A stretch of DNA of 64,000 bases from Chionoecetes opilio (lineage: Eukaryota; Arthropoda; Malacostraca; Decapoda; Majidae), in NCBI GenBank assembly GCA_016584305.1, contig JACEEZ010019858.1:616001-680000 (forward strand), given 5' to 3'. Made by a program: the position numbers and the translations under genes. The stretch's first letter is position 1; each line of letters begins with the position of its first letter. A model generated the notes under the pieces. That model did no database searches. It was given only the letters and a program-made list of their open reading frames with translations, and had not been told where the DNA came from. Below are positions 20,438 through 29,980 of the stretch, one piece after another.

Positions 20438-21599
20438 TTCCAAATGTGATATCATGGTGATTATCACCAAAAAAGAAGATTATGTTGAAATTAGTTAGCA
20501 TTTTTGGTGATATTATTGCTGTTTCCGATAATGTCATTGTTATGATTGATATTAATGACATTACATATATTATTACTGAAGTAATTAGGGTAAGATGATC
20601 TTTGTCAGGAAATGGAATGGTAATGATTGTTATAGAGGTGACGGGCTTGAGAGTACTATTGTTACTATTATCATAATATTTCGGTTGTCAACTGGTTATC
20701 ATTGTGTTAGTATGTTCGGGTTTTCGAGTCTCTTGATTATTTTGCCTGGGGTTGTAGTGTGTTACGCCCCGTCTGGGGAGAGGGGGCGCAACGGGGGGTG
20801 AAGCTCCTGTTAGCGGACCCACCACCCGCTACAGTTCTTCCAATCGGTCGCTGACGTGGCATGACAACTAATCCCCAGCCTGTAGGGTGCCGGGGTGGGC
20901 ATATCTCCATGTACTATATGTACTTACGTTTCACATTAAACGGGGCAGTGCCCCCTGGCGTCGGAGATACGGAGAGCTTGCATCCCCAGGCCGATAAAAG
21001 CCTCGACATTTGCCGGAGGGGCACCCTCCCTGTCCCCCCCCCACCGAGGTCCCTGGCTTGTTACAGGTCCCCCGGGGACATCCATGATAGCCCGCCCTGT
21101 CATGCACTGTATAATTAATACATCACCATCTGCCGCGTAGCCTCCTGGTAGACCTGTGGTACTCAAGGGGTCCTAAAACCCTGCTGCGTGTGTCTCGCGC
21201 AATGCCCCGGGGTCCCAGGTGGGCCTGTTGGTGAAGGGTGTGATGATAACTAGTTTGTTAACTGGAGAGAGAAAATCAGATTCCAGTGGAAGGTTACTTT
21301 TAATTGGAAAACATCAACATATATATGAAAAAAAAGATTTAAACAATAAATATTACATTGGTTTAAGGTCAGCGCGCTAATGCAGTGCGCGCTGAGTAAG
21401 GGGTGTATGTTGAGATAGCGAGTTACATGTTGGTTAATTATTGTTACAAAAGAAAAAATAATATAAAGAGGTATGAAATTATAAATGAATAATGAACATT
21501 AATTAAAATAAAAGTTATAATAGTTTGGGCTGCAACCACACGTTTTCTCTGTGGAGCAGTGAAAAAGCCCTCCTAGTGGTTTATAGGGGGGACCGCTAC
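20438..21599. other. No recognisable gene; one partial minisatellite unit
   Basis: AT-rich to about 20750, then GC-rich. Around 21170-21225 a fragment of the downstream 141-bp unit occurs (GTGTCTCGCGCAATGCCCCG). A small palindromic duplication with GCGCGC is at 21371-21393. Confidence 0.35.
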
Positions 21600-22080
21600 A
21601 GGCCCAGAAGAGAAGCCACAGCGGCGGGTGTGTTACAGGACGTCGCAGCACCGTAGAGTTGCACCCCGCCCCGTGGGGCAATGCGGGGCGATCCTTATAA
21701 CCCCAGCGCGTGTCTCGCGCAATGCCCCGGGGTCCCAGAGGGGCCCAGAAGAGAAGCCACAGGGGCGGGTGTGTTGCAAGACGTCGTGACACCGTAGAGT
21801 TGCACGTACCCGCCCCGTGGGGCAATACGGGGCGATCCTTAAAACCCCGCCGCGTGTCTCGCAATGCCCCGGGATCCCAGGGGGGCCCAGGCGAAAAACC
21901 ACAGGAGCGGGTGTGTTGGAGGACGTCGTAGCACCGTAGAGTTTCACCCCGCCCCGTGGGGCAATGCGGGGCGATCCTTAGTAGCCCCGCCGCATGTCTC
22001 GCTATGCCCCGGGGTCCCAGGGGGACCCAGAAGAGAAGCCACAGGGGAAGGTGTCTTGCAGGACGTCGTGTTGCACCTGC
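21600..22080. repeat. 141-bp tandem minisatellite, about 3.5 copies
   Basis: Units begin near 21601, 21743, 21884 and 22025, each starting (A/G)CCCAGAAGAGAAGCCACAG and carrying GGACGTCG, CCCCGCCCCGTGGGGCAAT and TGTCTCGC..AATGCCCCGG. Period is about 141 bp, GC-rich, with 10-15% divergence. Open frames here are repeat translations. Confidence 0.9.
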
Positions 22081-22311
22081 CCCGGGGGCAAAGCGGAGCG
22101 GCGGGCGTCGGGGCGTCGGTTAGGGGCGGGGCGTGTATGGGCGTGGCAGAGCTGGACTCAGCCACCTACCCGAGCATGCACGCCGCCCGAAGAGGCCGTG
22201 AAGGGATACCACGCGTTAACTCGCTCGCTGCACTAAGACACTAGTCTCGTAGTCTCGTAAGAGATCACCGCGACACAGGCCTGCGTGTGCACGCACTCGT
22301 GTCTAGATAGA
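22081..22311. other. GC-rich flank, no feature called
   Basis: CpG-rich sequence between the minisatellite and the transposon at 22315. No open frame with a recognisable domain. Confidence 0.3.
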
Positions 22312-22652
22312 TTACACTGGTCAACACGATATTTCTGGCAAAAGGTTTTAAAACAAATTCTAACTGAATTTGGGCTGCTGATTACGAATATGAACTCAAT
22401 TTTTGTCTATCACATCAGGACTTCGCGATATAGCATTTTTCAATTTTTGATGAAAATGACTCATCAGCCTATATATCGAAGGTTTCAAGATAAAAACACG
22501 TGATTTTTAGTAATACATTTTGTATATTCTTAATCAAGGAATTACAAAGATTACGAAGTCCATGTACAAGTAAATCAAATATAGTGACAGAATTGAAATA
22601 GAAAATATAAACAATACATATATATGGTGCACAGATCAATGGCAAGTAGCAG

Positions 22653-24345
22653 TTATGTGAATTTTTTTTTCTTGGCTGATCTCTGATGTACAGCTTCTGG
22701 GTTGTCTCTCATCAAGCTCCAGCAATAATCCGCCATCATATGTGAGTCCCACCGGCCTTGATACCGTTCTTCCATTGTTTTAATGTCCTGATGAAAACGC
22801 TCCCCTTGTTCCTCGCTCACATCCCCAAGGTTCTCCGGAAACTTGTCCAAATGGCTGTGTAAATAGTGAACCTTGATACTCATTCTACATCCAAGATCTC
22901 GCAGGCTCATTAGTAGCTCTTCCACAATCTCTTCATAGTTGTCTGCTTTCTTATTCCCTAGAAAATTCTTCACCACATTACAAAATGCATTCCAAGCTCT
23001 TTCTTCTGTCTCATTCATTGATGTGATAAAATTGGATCTCTCATTAGTGTTCTTATTTGAGGTCCATCAAATATTCCAGCCTTTTTCTTCTCTTCACTAA
23101 GACCAGGAAAAGTTGAACATATATAGCTGAAACATTCTCCACTGTGATCAAGAGCTTTGACGAACTGCTTCATCAATCCAAGTTTTATGTGCAAGGGAGG
23201 AAAGACAATCTTCTTCCTATCCACTAGAGGATCATTGATGACATTCTTACCGCCAGATGCCAAACTCTGTCGCTGAGGCCATTCTTTTTTCACCCAATGC
23301 TCTGCTGTAGCTCTACTGTCCCAGTAACACAGAAAACAGGGGTATTTTGTGTACCCTCCTTGCTGACCTAAAAGAAAGTTAACCATTTTCAAATCGACAC
23401 AAATTAACCACCCATGAACATGATATTGCAACCTCTTTAGGACAATCTTGATGTTGTTATATTCTTCTTTAAGTTTTACAGAATGACCTATTGGTACAGA
23501 GCCATACTTATTTCCATTGTGTAACAGAACACATTTCAAACTTCTTTTGGAACTGTCAATAAAAAGCCTCCAATCCCTTGAATCATATGCTAGCAGTCCC
23601 ATAAAAAGAAGTAGCCCTTCTACATCAGTACAATAGACAAGCTGGCCATCTAAATGGAAGTACTTACGCAGTTCTGCTTCCCTGTTACGATAAAATGAGA
23701 CACCTGTGCCGGGTTTCAGCATTCGATTCTCTTGCAGTCTTGAAGACAACAGTTCAGCAGACTCTTTTGGTAGATAAAGATCTCTAACCAAATCATTCAA
23801 AGCAGACTGAGTAAACAGAATTGGTTTGTCACAATCTTCATCAGATGGCTGAAAAATATCTGTAGTGTCTTCTTCATCAGTGGGAGCAGGTGAGCAGAGA
23901 TCTGTTTCATCATTTTTTGAAGCTCAGTAAATATTGGTACAGGTATTTCTTCACTATGGGTAACTGGTCGAATAGCTGAAGGGATACTTGGGTATTGCAA
24001 ATATTTCTTGTTTTTCTTATTGAAACCTTTTACATTGACAAGGCAGAAATAGCAGTCATCTAAATGATTGCTTGGTTCTCTCCAAACCATAGGCACTCCA
24101 AACTTAAGTTTAGCCTTCTTTCCTTGAGACCATGATCTCAAAGTCTCAACACAGGTTTTGCACACTTTGTGAGGAGCCCAATGCTTGTCTTGGTCTCCAA
24201 GTGGTACTTTGAAGTACGCAAAATACACGCTCTTAACAAAGTCAGTAATGTTGCGCCTCTGAGTCTTCAAAGTAAAGCTTCCACAGATGTAGCAAAATAT
24301 ATTTGGATCATTTGAGCACTTTCTTCTGTGAGATGTAGAGGCCAT
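22653..24345 (-). pseudogene. Zinc-finger transposase-like protein, two frameshifts
   Basis: Three overlapping minus-strand frames (24375-23797, 23800-23015, 23018-22653) form one protein of about 570 residues interrupted near 23930 and 23045. I place the start at the second ATG (24345). The N-terminus has C28-x2-C31 and, about 40 residues later, HK-x-C72-x2-C75, a ZAD-like zinc pattern, then CYFCLVN. The middle frame has FIDSSKRSLK (D82), ICVDLKMVNF (D136) and CFLCYWDSR. The last frame has HYLHSHLDKFPENLG and SEEQGERFH (E70). D-D-E spacing suggests an RNase-H-fold transposase; this is inference. The family is known to me only as uncharacterised invertebrate proteins. Confidence 0.65.
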
Positions 24346-24365
24346 TGTTAGAGCAGCAACACCAA

Positions 24366-24528
24366 CTGCGGACAAATAAAAGAAAAAGAGTTGTTAGCTA
24401 TCTGAGTTGTTCCTTGAATTTGCTACCCAACCACCTACACCTTAGGCATTGTTTCACAAAAAAGAAACTAACAGGAGAAATACAATAAATAACTCAATTC
24501 AATGTAAAATTCAATAATAAAACACTAC
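24366..24528 (-). other. Predicted intron in 5' leader of the transposase-like gene
   Basis: On the minus strand CCGCAG|GTAGTG at 24529/24528 is a good donor. A T-rich tract ending TTTGTCCGCAG|TTGG at 24366/24365 is a strong acceptor, 20 bases before the ATG. The 163-bp intron would lie wholly in the 5' untranslated leader. Its presence argues that this copy moved as DNA and not through spliced RNA. Confidence 0.6.
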
Positions 24529-24870
24529 CTGCGGACGATTGCTGTGCAAGTTGAAATGTGTTTGTTTACTTTCGTATCATAAAGAATGGGAATGTTATGC
24601 ATGTTCAAAGAAAACGAAGATATTCTCCAGTTTATTGGGAGACTGAATTAAAAATAAACCATATAATCCGGCCCTTTTGCTACACTACTCAATAGAAGGA
24701 TAAATTTTTCTTGAAATTCATGAAAATGGAATATATACCTATAGCGCAAAAACGTGATGTGATAGAGAAAATATAAGATCAGATTTGAATTCAGCACCCT
24801 CAAATTAGTCTAAAACTGTTCTTAAATTCCATGCCAGAACTTTTTTTTTTTTTGTTGTTGACCAGTGTTA

Positions 24871-25601
24871 TATCTCCTGTCCCGCGTTCAGAAGCTCAGC
24901 CAGCCCTCGCAAGTGCAGCTGGTCTGCAGGTGTTGGGTACAGGTCAGAGGTTATCTTCAGTGTGACAATTAATCAGTGAGGTCTGATGTGATGACTCCTT
25001 GATCGCTGGCAATTCTGCTGTCTCAGCAAGTCTTTCCTTTCACTTCATTTCTTGTTGTTCCTTCTTCTCTTCTCTCTTCTTATTCCTCGCTTTCTTTCTT
25101 CCTTTACTCCGTCTCCCCATTCTCCTTCGTCGGACGCTCATCTGTTGAAAACCTAACGTCAGTGATTCTGCAAGTGGCTGCTGTCTCTCTCCTCGCGGCT
25201 TGATAAGGATCTGTGGTGTTGGCGAGTCTTCCTCGCCTCCCCTCCTTGGGCTACCATCATCAACGATTCTTCCTCTTCCCTTATCTTTTCTATCTCCTTC
25301 CTTATATCTAGTTCCTCTGTCCCCCGAGCCCTCACATAGTGTATAAGGAAAATTAGTTTTTGTCAACATTTCTGATCCATAGGTATCATTACCTATAATT
25401 AAGGACCTTCTTATAAATATTTGTTAACTGTAAATTTAGGCGATAAGGCGACGTATTATTAATAATTTGAATTAGCAGCGTTGTAATCCCACATACTGTA
25501 TATGTATACTCTTACTGTCTTTCATTTTTCTCTACTATTTTCTTATACTTTTTCCTTATCTTTCCCCCCACTATTATATTATATTGCGATATTGCGAGCC
25601 G
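24871..25601. other. Unassigned; basic open frame on minus strand
   Basis: A 109-codon minus frame (25369-25040) is rich in R, K, G and E and resembles no family I know. It may be a chance frame in purine-rich sequence. Nothing else is recognisable. Confidence 0.3.
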
Positions 25602-25646
25602 TATTCTTCTGAAGAAGCCCAGTAGAGGCGAAACTAGTCAGGAATA
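25602..25646 (+). ncRNA. Hammerhead-like ribozyme motif, inverted pair, left
   Basis: Stem I: TATTCTT (25602-25608) with AGGAATA (25640-25646), 7 bp including one G-U. The core CTGAAGA is at 25609-25615. Stem II is GCC/GGC around CAGTAGA, GAAA is at 25630-25633, and a minimal stem III precedes GTC with predicted cleavage after C25639. The extra A after the core is the same as in the motifs at 167 and 6448. Sequence outside the core is unrelated to those copies. Confidence 0.6.
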
Positions 25647-25804
25647 AAGTACTCACTTCCCAGCCCGTGTCTCCTTCATCACCTGTTTTTACAACTGGCA
25701 GTATGTCTACAAATTAGTATTAGTATTATATTATTATTGTTTGTAAACATACTGACAGGTGTAATAACAGGTGATGAAGGAGACACGGGCTGGGAAGTGA
25801 GTAC

Positions 25805-25851
25805 ATTATTCCTGACTAGTTTCACCTTTACTGGGCTTCATTAGAGGAATG
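25805..25851 (-). ncRNA. Hammerhead-like motif, inverted pair, right (mutated core)
   Basis: Minus-strand reading: ATTCCT, then CTAATGA in place of CTGANGA, stem II GCC/GGT, GAAA, CTAGTC and AGGAAT. Stem I is a perfect 6 bp, but the essential G of the core is A, so this copy should be inactive. Confidence 0.5.
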
Positions 25852-25874
25852 GTGAATTCGTCTTCACACATTCA

Positions 25875-26711
25875 ACAAATTCTTCTGATGAACTGATGTC
25901 TGTCTTGTTGTTGCTACACTAAAACTTCATGTCAAGTCCAGAAGAATGTCAAGAGGTAACCACATCGTGTTTCATCTTGAAAATCTGAAGGACTTGACAT
26001 GTGCCCATGAATATGCATTGGCAGTCTCAAATCGGTTCAATGTGCTCGGCACCCTCGGCCCCGGGGACCCTGTTGAACAGTGGGATACCTTCAAAAGTGA
26101 ATCTCTCCAGGCCGCCAAGGAAAATATATGGAGCACCCGCGGTCAAAGTGTGGCTTTGTCTCGACGGAGACGCTGGATAATATTGAGGAGAGTTGCGCTG
26201 GCAGGCTTGATGGGAACCAGGACCATTACAGGGTTCTGTCACTAAGTACTAGAACTTTACTGAGGAGAGACATGGAGAGGCATGTCGGGAGCTTTGCTGA
26301 GGATCAGCAAGGGCCATTTGAACGCTAATGACCTTTGACCTGCCTATGGGGCATTGGAAAAGATCCACTTTTAAGTCTCCATCTCGGGCGAGTGCTACAT
26401 ATTCGAGCAGCAGATGGACGCCTAATGTCGGCCATGGATTGACAATGGATTGTTGGGCTAAGTACTTTGGGCAGTTGTTCACGGTGGACCCTCCAAGTGA
26501 CTTCACACCACTGGGTTACGGCAGTGGATACATATCCTCCCATTGACGAAACCGCACCCTCTCTTGATAAAGTCAGATATGCTGTAGCAAAGTTGAGGGG
26601 TCGGAAGGCTGGTGTTTGTCAGCGTGGATCTGCTGAAAGCTGTTCAAAGGGGGTGAGGCCATGATCCGCGGGCTGCATGCAGTCTTGAATGTCGTGCGAC
26701 AATCAGGTAGC
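25875..26711 (+). mobile_element. RTE-like LINE, copy B (fragment)
   Basis: Carries the end of the endonuclease (LVVATLKLHVKS near 25900), the linker (NHIVFHLENLKDLTCAHEYA, 25946-26245) and the start of RT (HPPIDETAPSLDKV-like, 26535-26711), with several frameshifts. It stops within the RT finger region at 26711, where a Gypsy LTR appears to begin. Confidence 0.7.
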
Positions 26712-27032
26712 TGATGTAATAAAAGAAACACTGACCTATCTCTAGGTTTTACTAAACACAAAATTTGTAGTACACAACTGTACCCAAACATACAACATGA
26801 CATAATAATACAAAACAGAAAACAGCTCGTACAATAATATAGACACAATACAACATGACAAAATAATACAGAAACATAACATACCTATATCAACCCAAAT
26901 GTCTGCTTGAAGGAGGAGCCCATAGTCCGGAGTCCCGTCAGTCCTGGATGTCTGAGCCACACTACTACCAGGTGCGTTCCGTCCAGAAAACCTCAATTCC
27001 TAATACAGTTTAGTAACTACGTCTAATGGTAA
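26712..27032 (-). repeat. Putative 3' LTR of a Gypsy element
   Basis: In minus orientation the block follows the end of a Gypsy pol frame and ends TTTATTACATCA at 26712, exactly where RTE copy B breaks off. It has an imperfect internal duplication (CAACATGACATAATAATACA and CAACATGACAAAATAATACA). No partner LTR was found, so the call is inferred from position. Confidence 0.4.
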
Positions 27033-27590
27033 TTACACAGAGTGAATCGGTGAATCGAACAAATCGAGTTTCGTATCATTCTCCCCCTTCCAAAAGTTGT
27101 ATGTGTAAGTTAAACGAGTGGGAAGACGACTAGTACGACCTGAACGCCTTAGCACAGGGATGTCGTTACTAGTTTCCGAGCATGAAGAAGTAGGAGTTGC
27201 CTCAGGAATCGGGTTCTCTACTTCTAATTGAGTAGTATCAGTTGAACTCTCCTGGGGTAGTAAGACATCCTCTGCTGTGGCCTGGGGTTGAGCTTGAAGC
27301 TGAGCATTAGTTGGAAGTTCGAGGGGAGTCAGATGTCTCGTCGATACAGTAGTAGTGTTCTCGTATGGACAACGGATATAGGCATAGTGAGAGTTTGCTT
27401 GTAGAAGCTGAACCTCATCTACAAGGGGATCAGTCTTGTTCGTATGTATGTGACGCTTCAGTAGGACGGGTCCAGGATGACATAGCCAAGACGGCACTGA
27501 CGTTCTCGTAGTGGAGCGACGAGAATAGTTCAATAGTCTCTCATGAGGTGTCGCGTTGGTGGCCGTAGATAGTAGTGAACGGAAGGAGTG
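27033..27590 (-). pseudogene. Gypsy integrase C-terminal tail
   Basis: The 166-codon frame 27533-27033 contains VPSWLCHPGPVLLKRHIHTN, DPLVDEVQLLQANSHYAYI and a serine/arginine-rich end VLRRSGRTSRLPTRL, the layout that ends Gypsy-type Pol after the integrase core. A stop near 27534 separates it from the upstream TRHLMRDY piece. At about 27590 the sequence passes into a BEL/Pao integrase, so two LTR elements are joined here. The rest of the Gypsy element is missing. Confidence 0.6.
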
Positions 27591-27599
27591 GAGATGCCA

Positions 27600-28253
27600 T
27601 TAATAGCCCTGATAGAGGTACAAGTGAATATGCAGACAAATACTTTATTGGGGGGAGAATTATCTGCTGAAATTATTATATCCCCAGTATAGTCATCAAC
27701 AGTGACATCACATGATTTTAGGAGCTTGCTATTAGCGGGAAGTTCAGGGGTACCTACATAGATAGGCGACTAGTCTACCTTCAGATCTATTATATTTAAT
27801 GCAAGATTTGAGGTAATATTTGACTGCCTGTCTACCATGTTGTATTGAAAATTGACTCCTGATATCGGCTAATGTTGTAGCCATTCCGCCATGTAACGAG
27901 TTCCTATGATATTCTTCCACCAATGATTTAATAATATGGTGGCGTTTGGGAATTAGTATGGGATGGCAGGTGGTATTTGGAAGATCAGCTTTCAAAATTC
28001 GTCCTCGACAACTAATTATACCCTCATGATCTAGGTACAGACCTAATTATTTCGTCAATTTGTTCCTATGGGGGCTGGCCGAGGCTAAGAGCTGATATTC
28101 CTCTGGAAATACCTGCTTTTGTATTGTTCTTACCCAAAATTTTAAGGAGTCAGAGCTATCCCGTTTAATAAATTTGAAGACTAAATTAGTAGTCTTGATT
28201 AGTTTGCTCAGTAAGGAAAACCTTTCAATGTCTATCACAGTATGGGGTGTCAA
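27600..28253 (-). pseudogene. BEL/Pao integrase region (zinc domain and start of core)
   Basis: 28253-28047 matches the segment before integrase (FSLLSKLIKTTNLVFKFI). 27995-27744 holds the HHCC zinc domain with HHIIKSLVEEYHRNSLHGG and YLKSCIKYNR, where the second cysteine of the CxxC pair is Y. 27740-27600, in other frames, holds the first part of the catalytic core (DYTGDIIISADNSPPNKVFV). The core is cut at 27590. Altered zinc ligand, stops and truncation show it is inactive. Confidence 0.6.
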
Positions 28254-28301
28254 TACAGGTTCCCTTATTATATCTTAAGATATGTCTGGCTGAGTGGAAA
28301 C

Positions 28302-28880
28302 CTATTTAAGCATATTATTACATTCTTTCAGCCAGGTAGGGCCTTTAAACCATAATCCTGTGTTTAATTTGAGGGTAATATTTCCTCGCGACACGTTATT
28401 GGTTGGATATTCATTAGTGGCAATATATTTATTATTAACTGGAATATTACCTTCCTCTAATGACTCACTAATTGGTGTGGGCAAGGAAGTAGTTCCAATT
28501 CTGGTAATTAATAGGGGTTGTGCATGACTAGGAATACTCTCCTCTTGTTTGGCTTGGTGAGTAGTATGTGGGATGGCTCCCATTAATACATTACCACCAC
28601 CACTGGTGAACATACAGGCGTTAAGTCTTTTGATGACCTTCCTTAGGTAACGCCCAAAATAATCAGCGCCTCTTATTAGTTGGAATGGATCATCAACGTC
28701 CTTGAAGGTATTACTAACTAGTCTGACACCATTCTTCCTCAGCATTTGAGCTGTGTCTTTTAGTCCATTAACAGTTAAACTAATACCAATATTATTAATT
28801 ACAGCAGCTACCCTACATTTATATTTTCCTAATTGGACTAGGAGTTGAACTATGTCAAAGTTTTGAGTCTTTATTGGCAA
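28302..28880 (-). pseudogene. BEL/Pao protease tail fused to post-RNase H region
   Basis: One 192-codon frame starts in the DUF1758-type protease domain (LIRGADYFGRYLRK), continues through TTHQAKQEESIPSH, then within about 70 residues reaches NNVSRGNITLKLNTGLWFKG and PTWLKE, a block that in BEL/Pao Pol follows RNase H. About 700 residues expected in between (RT plus RNase H) are absent, with the frame preserved. The junction is near 28450-28500. It could be a non-autonomous derivative that kept packaging functions, or a chance in-frame deletion. Confidence 0.6.
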
Positions 28881-28899
28881 GAAAACCAGAAATGGCTAA

Positions 28900-29110
28900 G
28901 TTCACTTAAGTAATTATGGGTAGTTGTAATAATTCAACTATCTCCCTACTTATGAAGGATCTTTGTGCACCACTGTCAAACATTGTCTTTACAATGACTG
29001 AATTACCAATGTGACTCACCTTCAATTCTGCAGTAGGAACAGCTCCTGAACTACTCTTATTAGTGACTGCCATTTTAACTACTGTAGGGTCTGAGTTAAT
29101 ATCACTGTTA
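28900..29110 (-). pseudogene. BEL/Pao aspartic protease active-site region
   Basis: Minus-strand IVKTMFDSGAQRSFISREIV includes the catalytic DSG (about 28966-28982). It is preceded by KVSHIGNS and followed by LLQLP and a stop near 28905. The domain processes Gag-Pol in this family. Confidence 0.6.
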
Positions 29111-29139
29111 GGACAAAGAGCGATGTTATGAATAGATTA

Positions 29140-29340
29140 TTTACATTTCCTATAAGTTCTTAACTTTATAGGGCATGCATTTAAAGCATGTTTACCTCTG
29201 AGACAGGTTAGGCAATTGCCAAGGCTCATTTACCTTTCAACTCTCCTGGAACAATCTGGAGAGATATTACATGTGGATGGTGTATGTTCCCCCTCACATA
29301 ATACACAATTTATTCTTACTTCTCTAGAAATAGCCCTGGA
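29140..29340 (-). pseudogene. BEL/Pao zinc-knuckle array
   Basis: Cysteine/histidine-rich stretch reading CVLCEGEHTPSTCNISPDC and, after a frame change, GNCLTCLRGKHALNACPIK, the tandem knuckles between Gag and protease of BEL/Pao elements. Confidence 0.55.
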
Positions 29341-29510
29341 TTTAGGGATTGTACCTTTTATTTGAGTAGGCCTTTGGTTTACTGGTAGGATGAGTAGTTT
29401 GAATCTTGACTACAGGCTGTTTAACTTGCGTAACTTTAACAGGCGCGGAATAACTGCCCACTAACGAGGGATCTTAAAAATCTAAGGGTGGCTGATATAG
29501 CTGATTACCC

Positions 29511-29980
29511 TTAGGTGTAACAATCTCGACCTCCCTGGGGGGGGGGGGGGAGGGGGGGTTCCTGCTCAATACCTTGCAATTGTTTGCACTCCTGCAATAA
29601 TCCTTCTTCTATTTGTTTGACTGTGAAGTAATTACAATTGTACCTCTGATTTAGACGGGCACGCATCCTGGTTGGTAAGGTAATTTCCTCCTTATTATAG
29701 TACACCATCCAGTCTGACTCAATCAAGGGTTTATGAGCTTCAATTGCTCTTAGGGTGCAGCTCAAAGTTACTCTGAACTCTTCCAATTCCTTTAAACTAT
29801 GCTGAGGACTTGGTAGATCCATAAACCAGCAAAATAGATTATTTCTTAAATAACTATGTCTTTATCCTCAAAATACTCCTTGATAATCTTGAGCGCCACA
29901 TTATAATTGGCATTTTCAACTGTTAATTGCCTTACCAACAAATATGCGGGACCTCTCAACTGACCCAACAAATAAGTTAT
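29511..29980 (-). pseudogene. BEL/Pao Gag, C-terminal half
   Basis: 29980-29850 reads LLGQLRGPAYLLVRQLTVEN then NYNVALKIIKEYFEDKD, the core of the DUF1759-type Gag domain. 29822-29511 continues with HSLKELEEFRVTLSCTLRAI and a glutamine-rich stretch broken by a G-run at 29537-29560. The N-terminal half lies 4 kb away because of the inserted LINE. Confidence 0.6.

Larger units (their letters stand above)
22315..24867 (-). mobile_element. DNA transposon with TIRs, TTA target duplication and one gene
   Basis: The ends are exact inverted 12-mers CACTGGTCAACA (22315-22326; inverse at 24856-24867), each flanked by TTA (22312-22314 and 24868-24870). The arms stay alignable for about 160 bp: both contain TCTATCACATCA followed by GCG(A/C)TATAG. 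The interior holds a single minus-strand gene with a 5' intron. A TTA duplication resembles PIF/Harbinger-type TWA targets, but neither the TIR nor the protein looks like that superfamily, so the class is left open. Confidence 0.75.
25602..25852. repeat. Inverted repeat, two 109-bp arms each with a hammerhead motif
   Basis: 25602-25710 and the inverse of 25744-25852 align over their whole length with about 15 differences (shared block CACTTCCCAGCCCGTGTCTC). They are separated by only 33 bp of AT-rich sequence. Each arm probably is a terminal unit of a Penelope-like element or retrozyme-like element. No element body lies between them. Confidence 0.8.

Noticed and set aside
21600..22080. CRISPR or rRNA spacer array
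   Set aside because: Head-to-tail 141-bp units without spacers and no rRNA-like sequence.
25040..25369. Basic 109-codon minus-strand protein
   Set aside because: R/K/E/G bias follows the purine-rich composition; no family resemblance.
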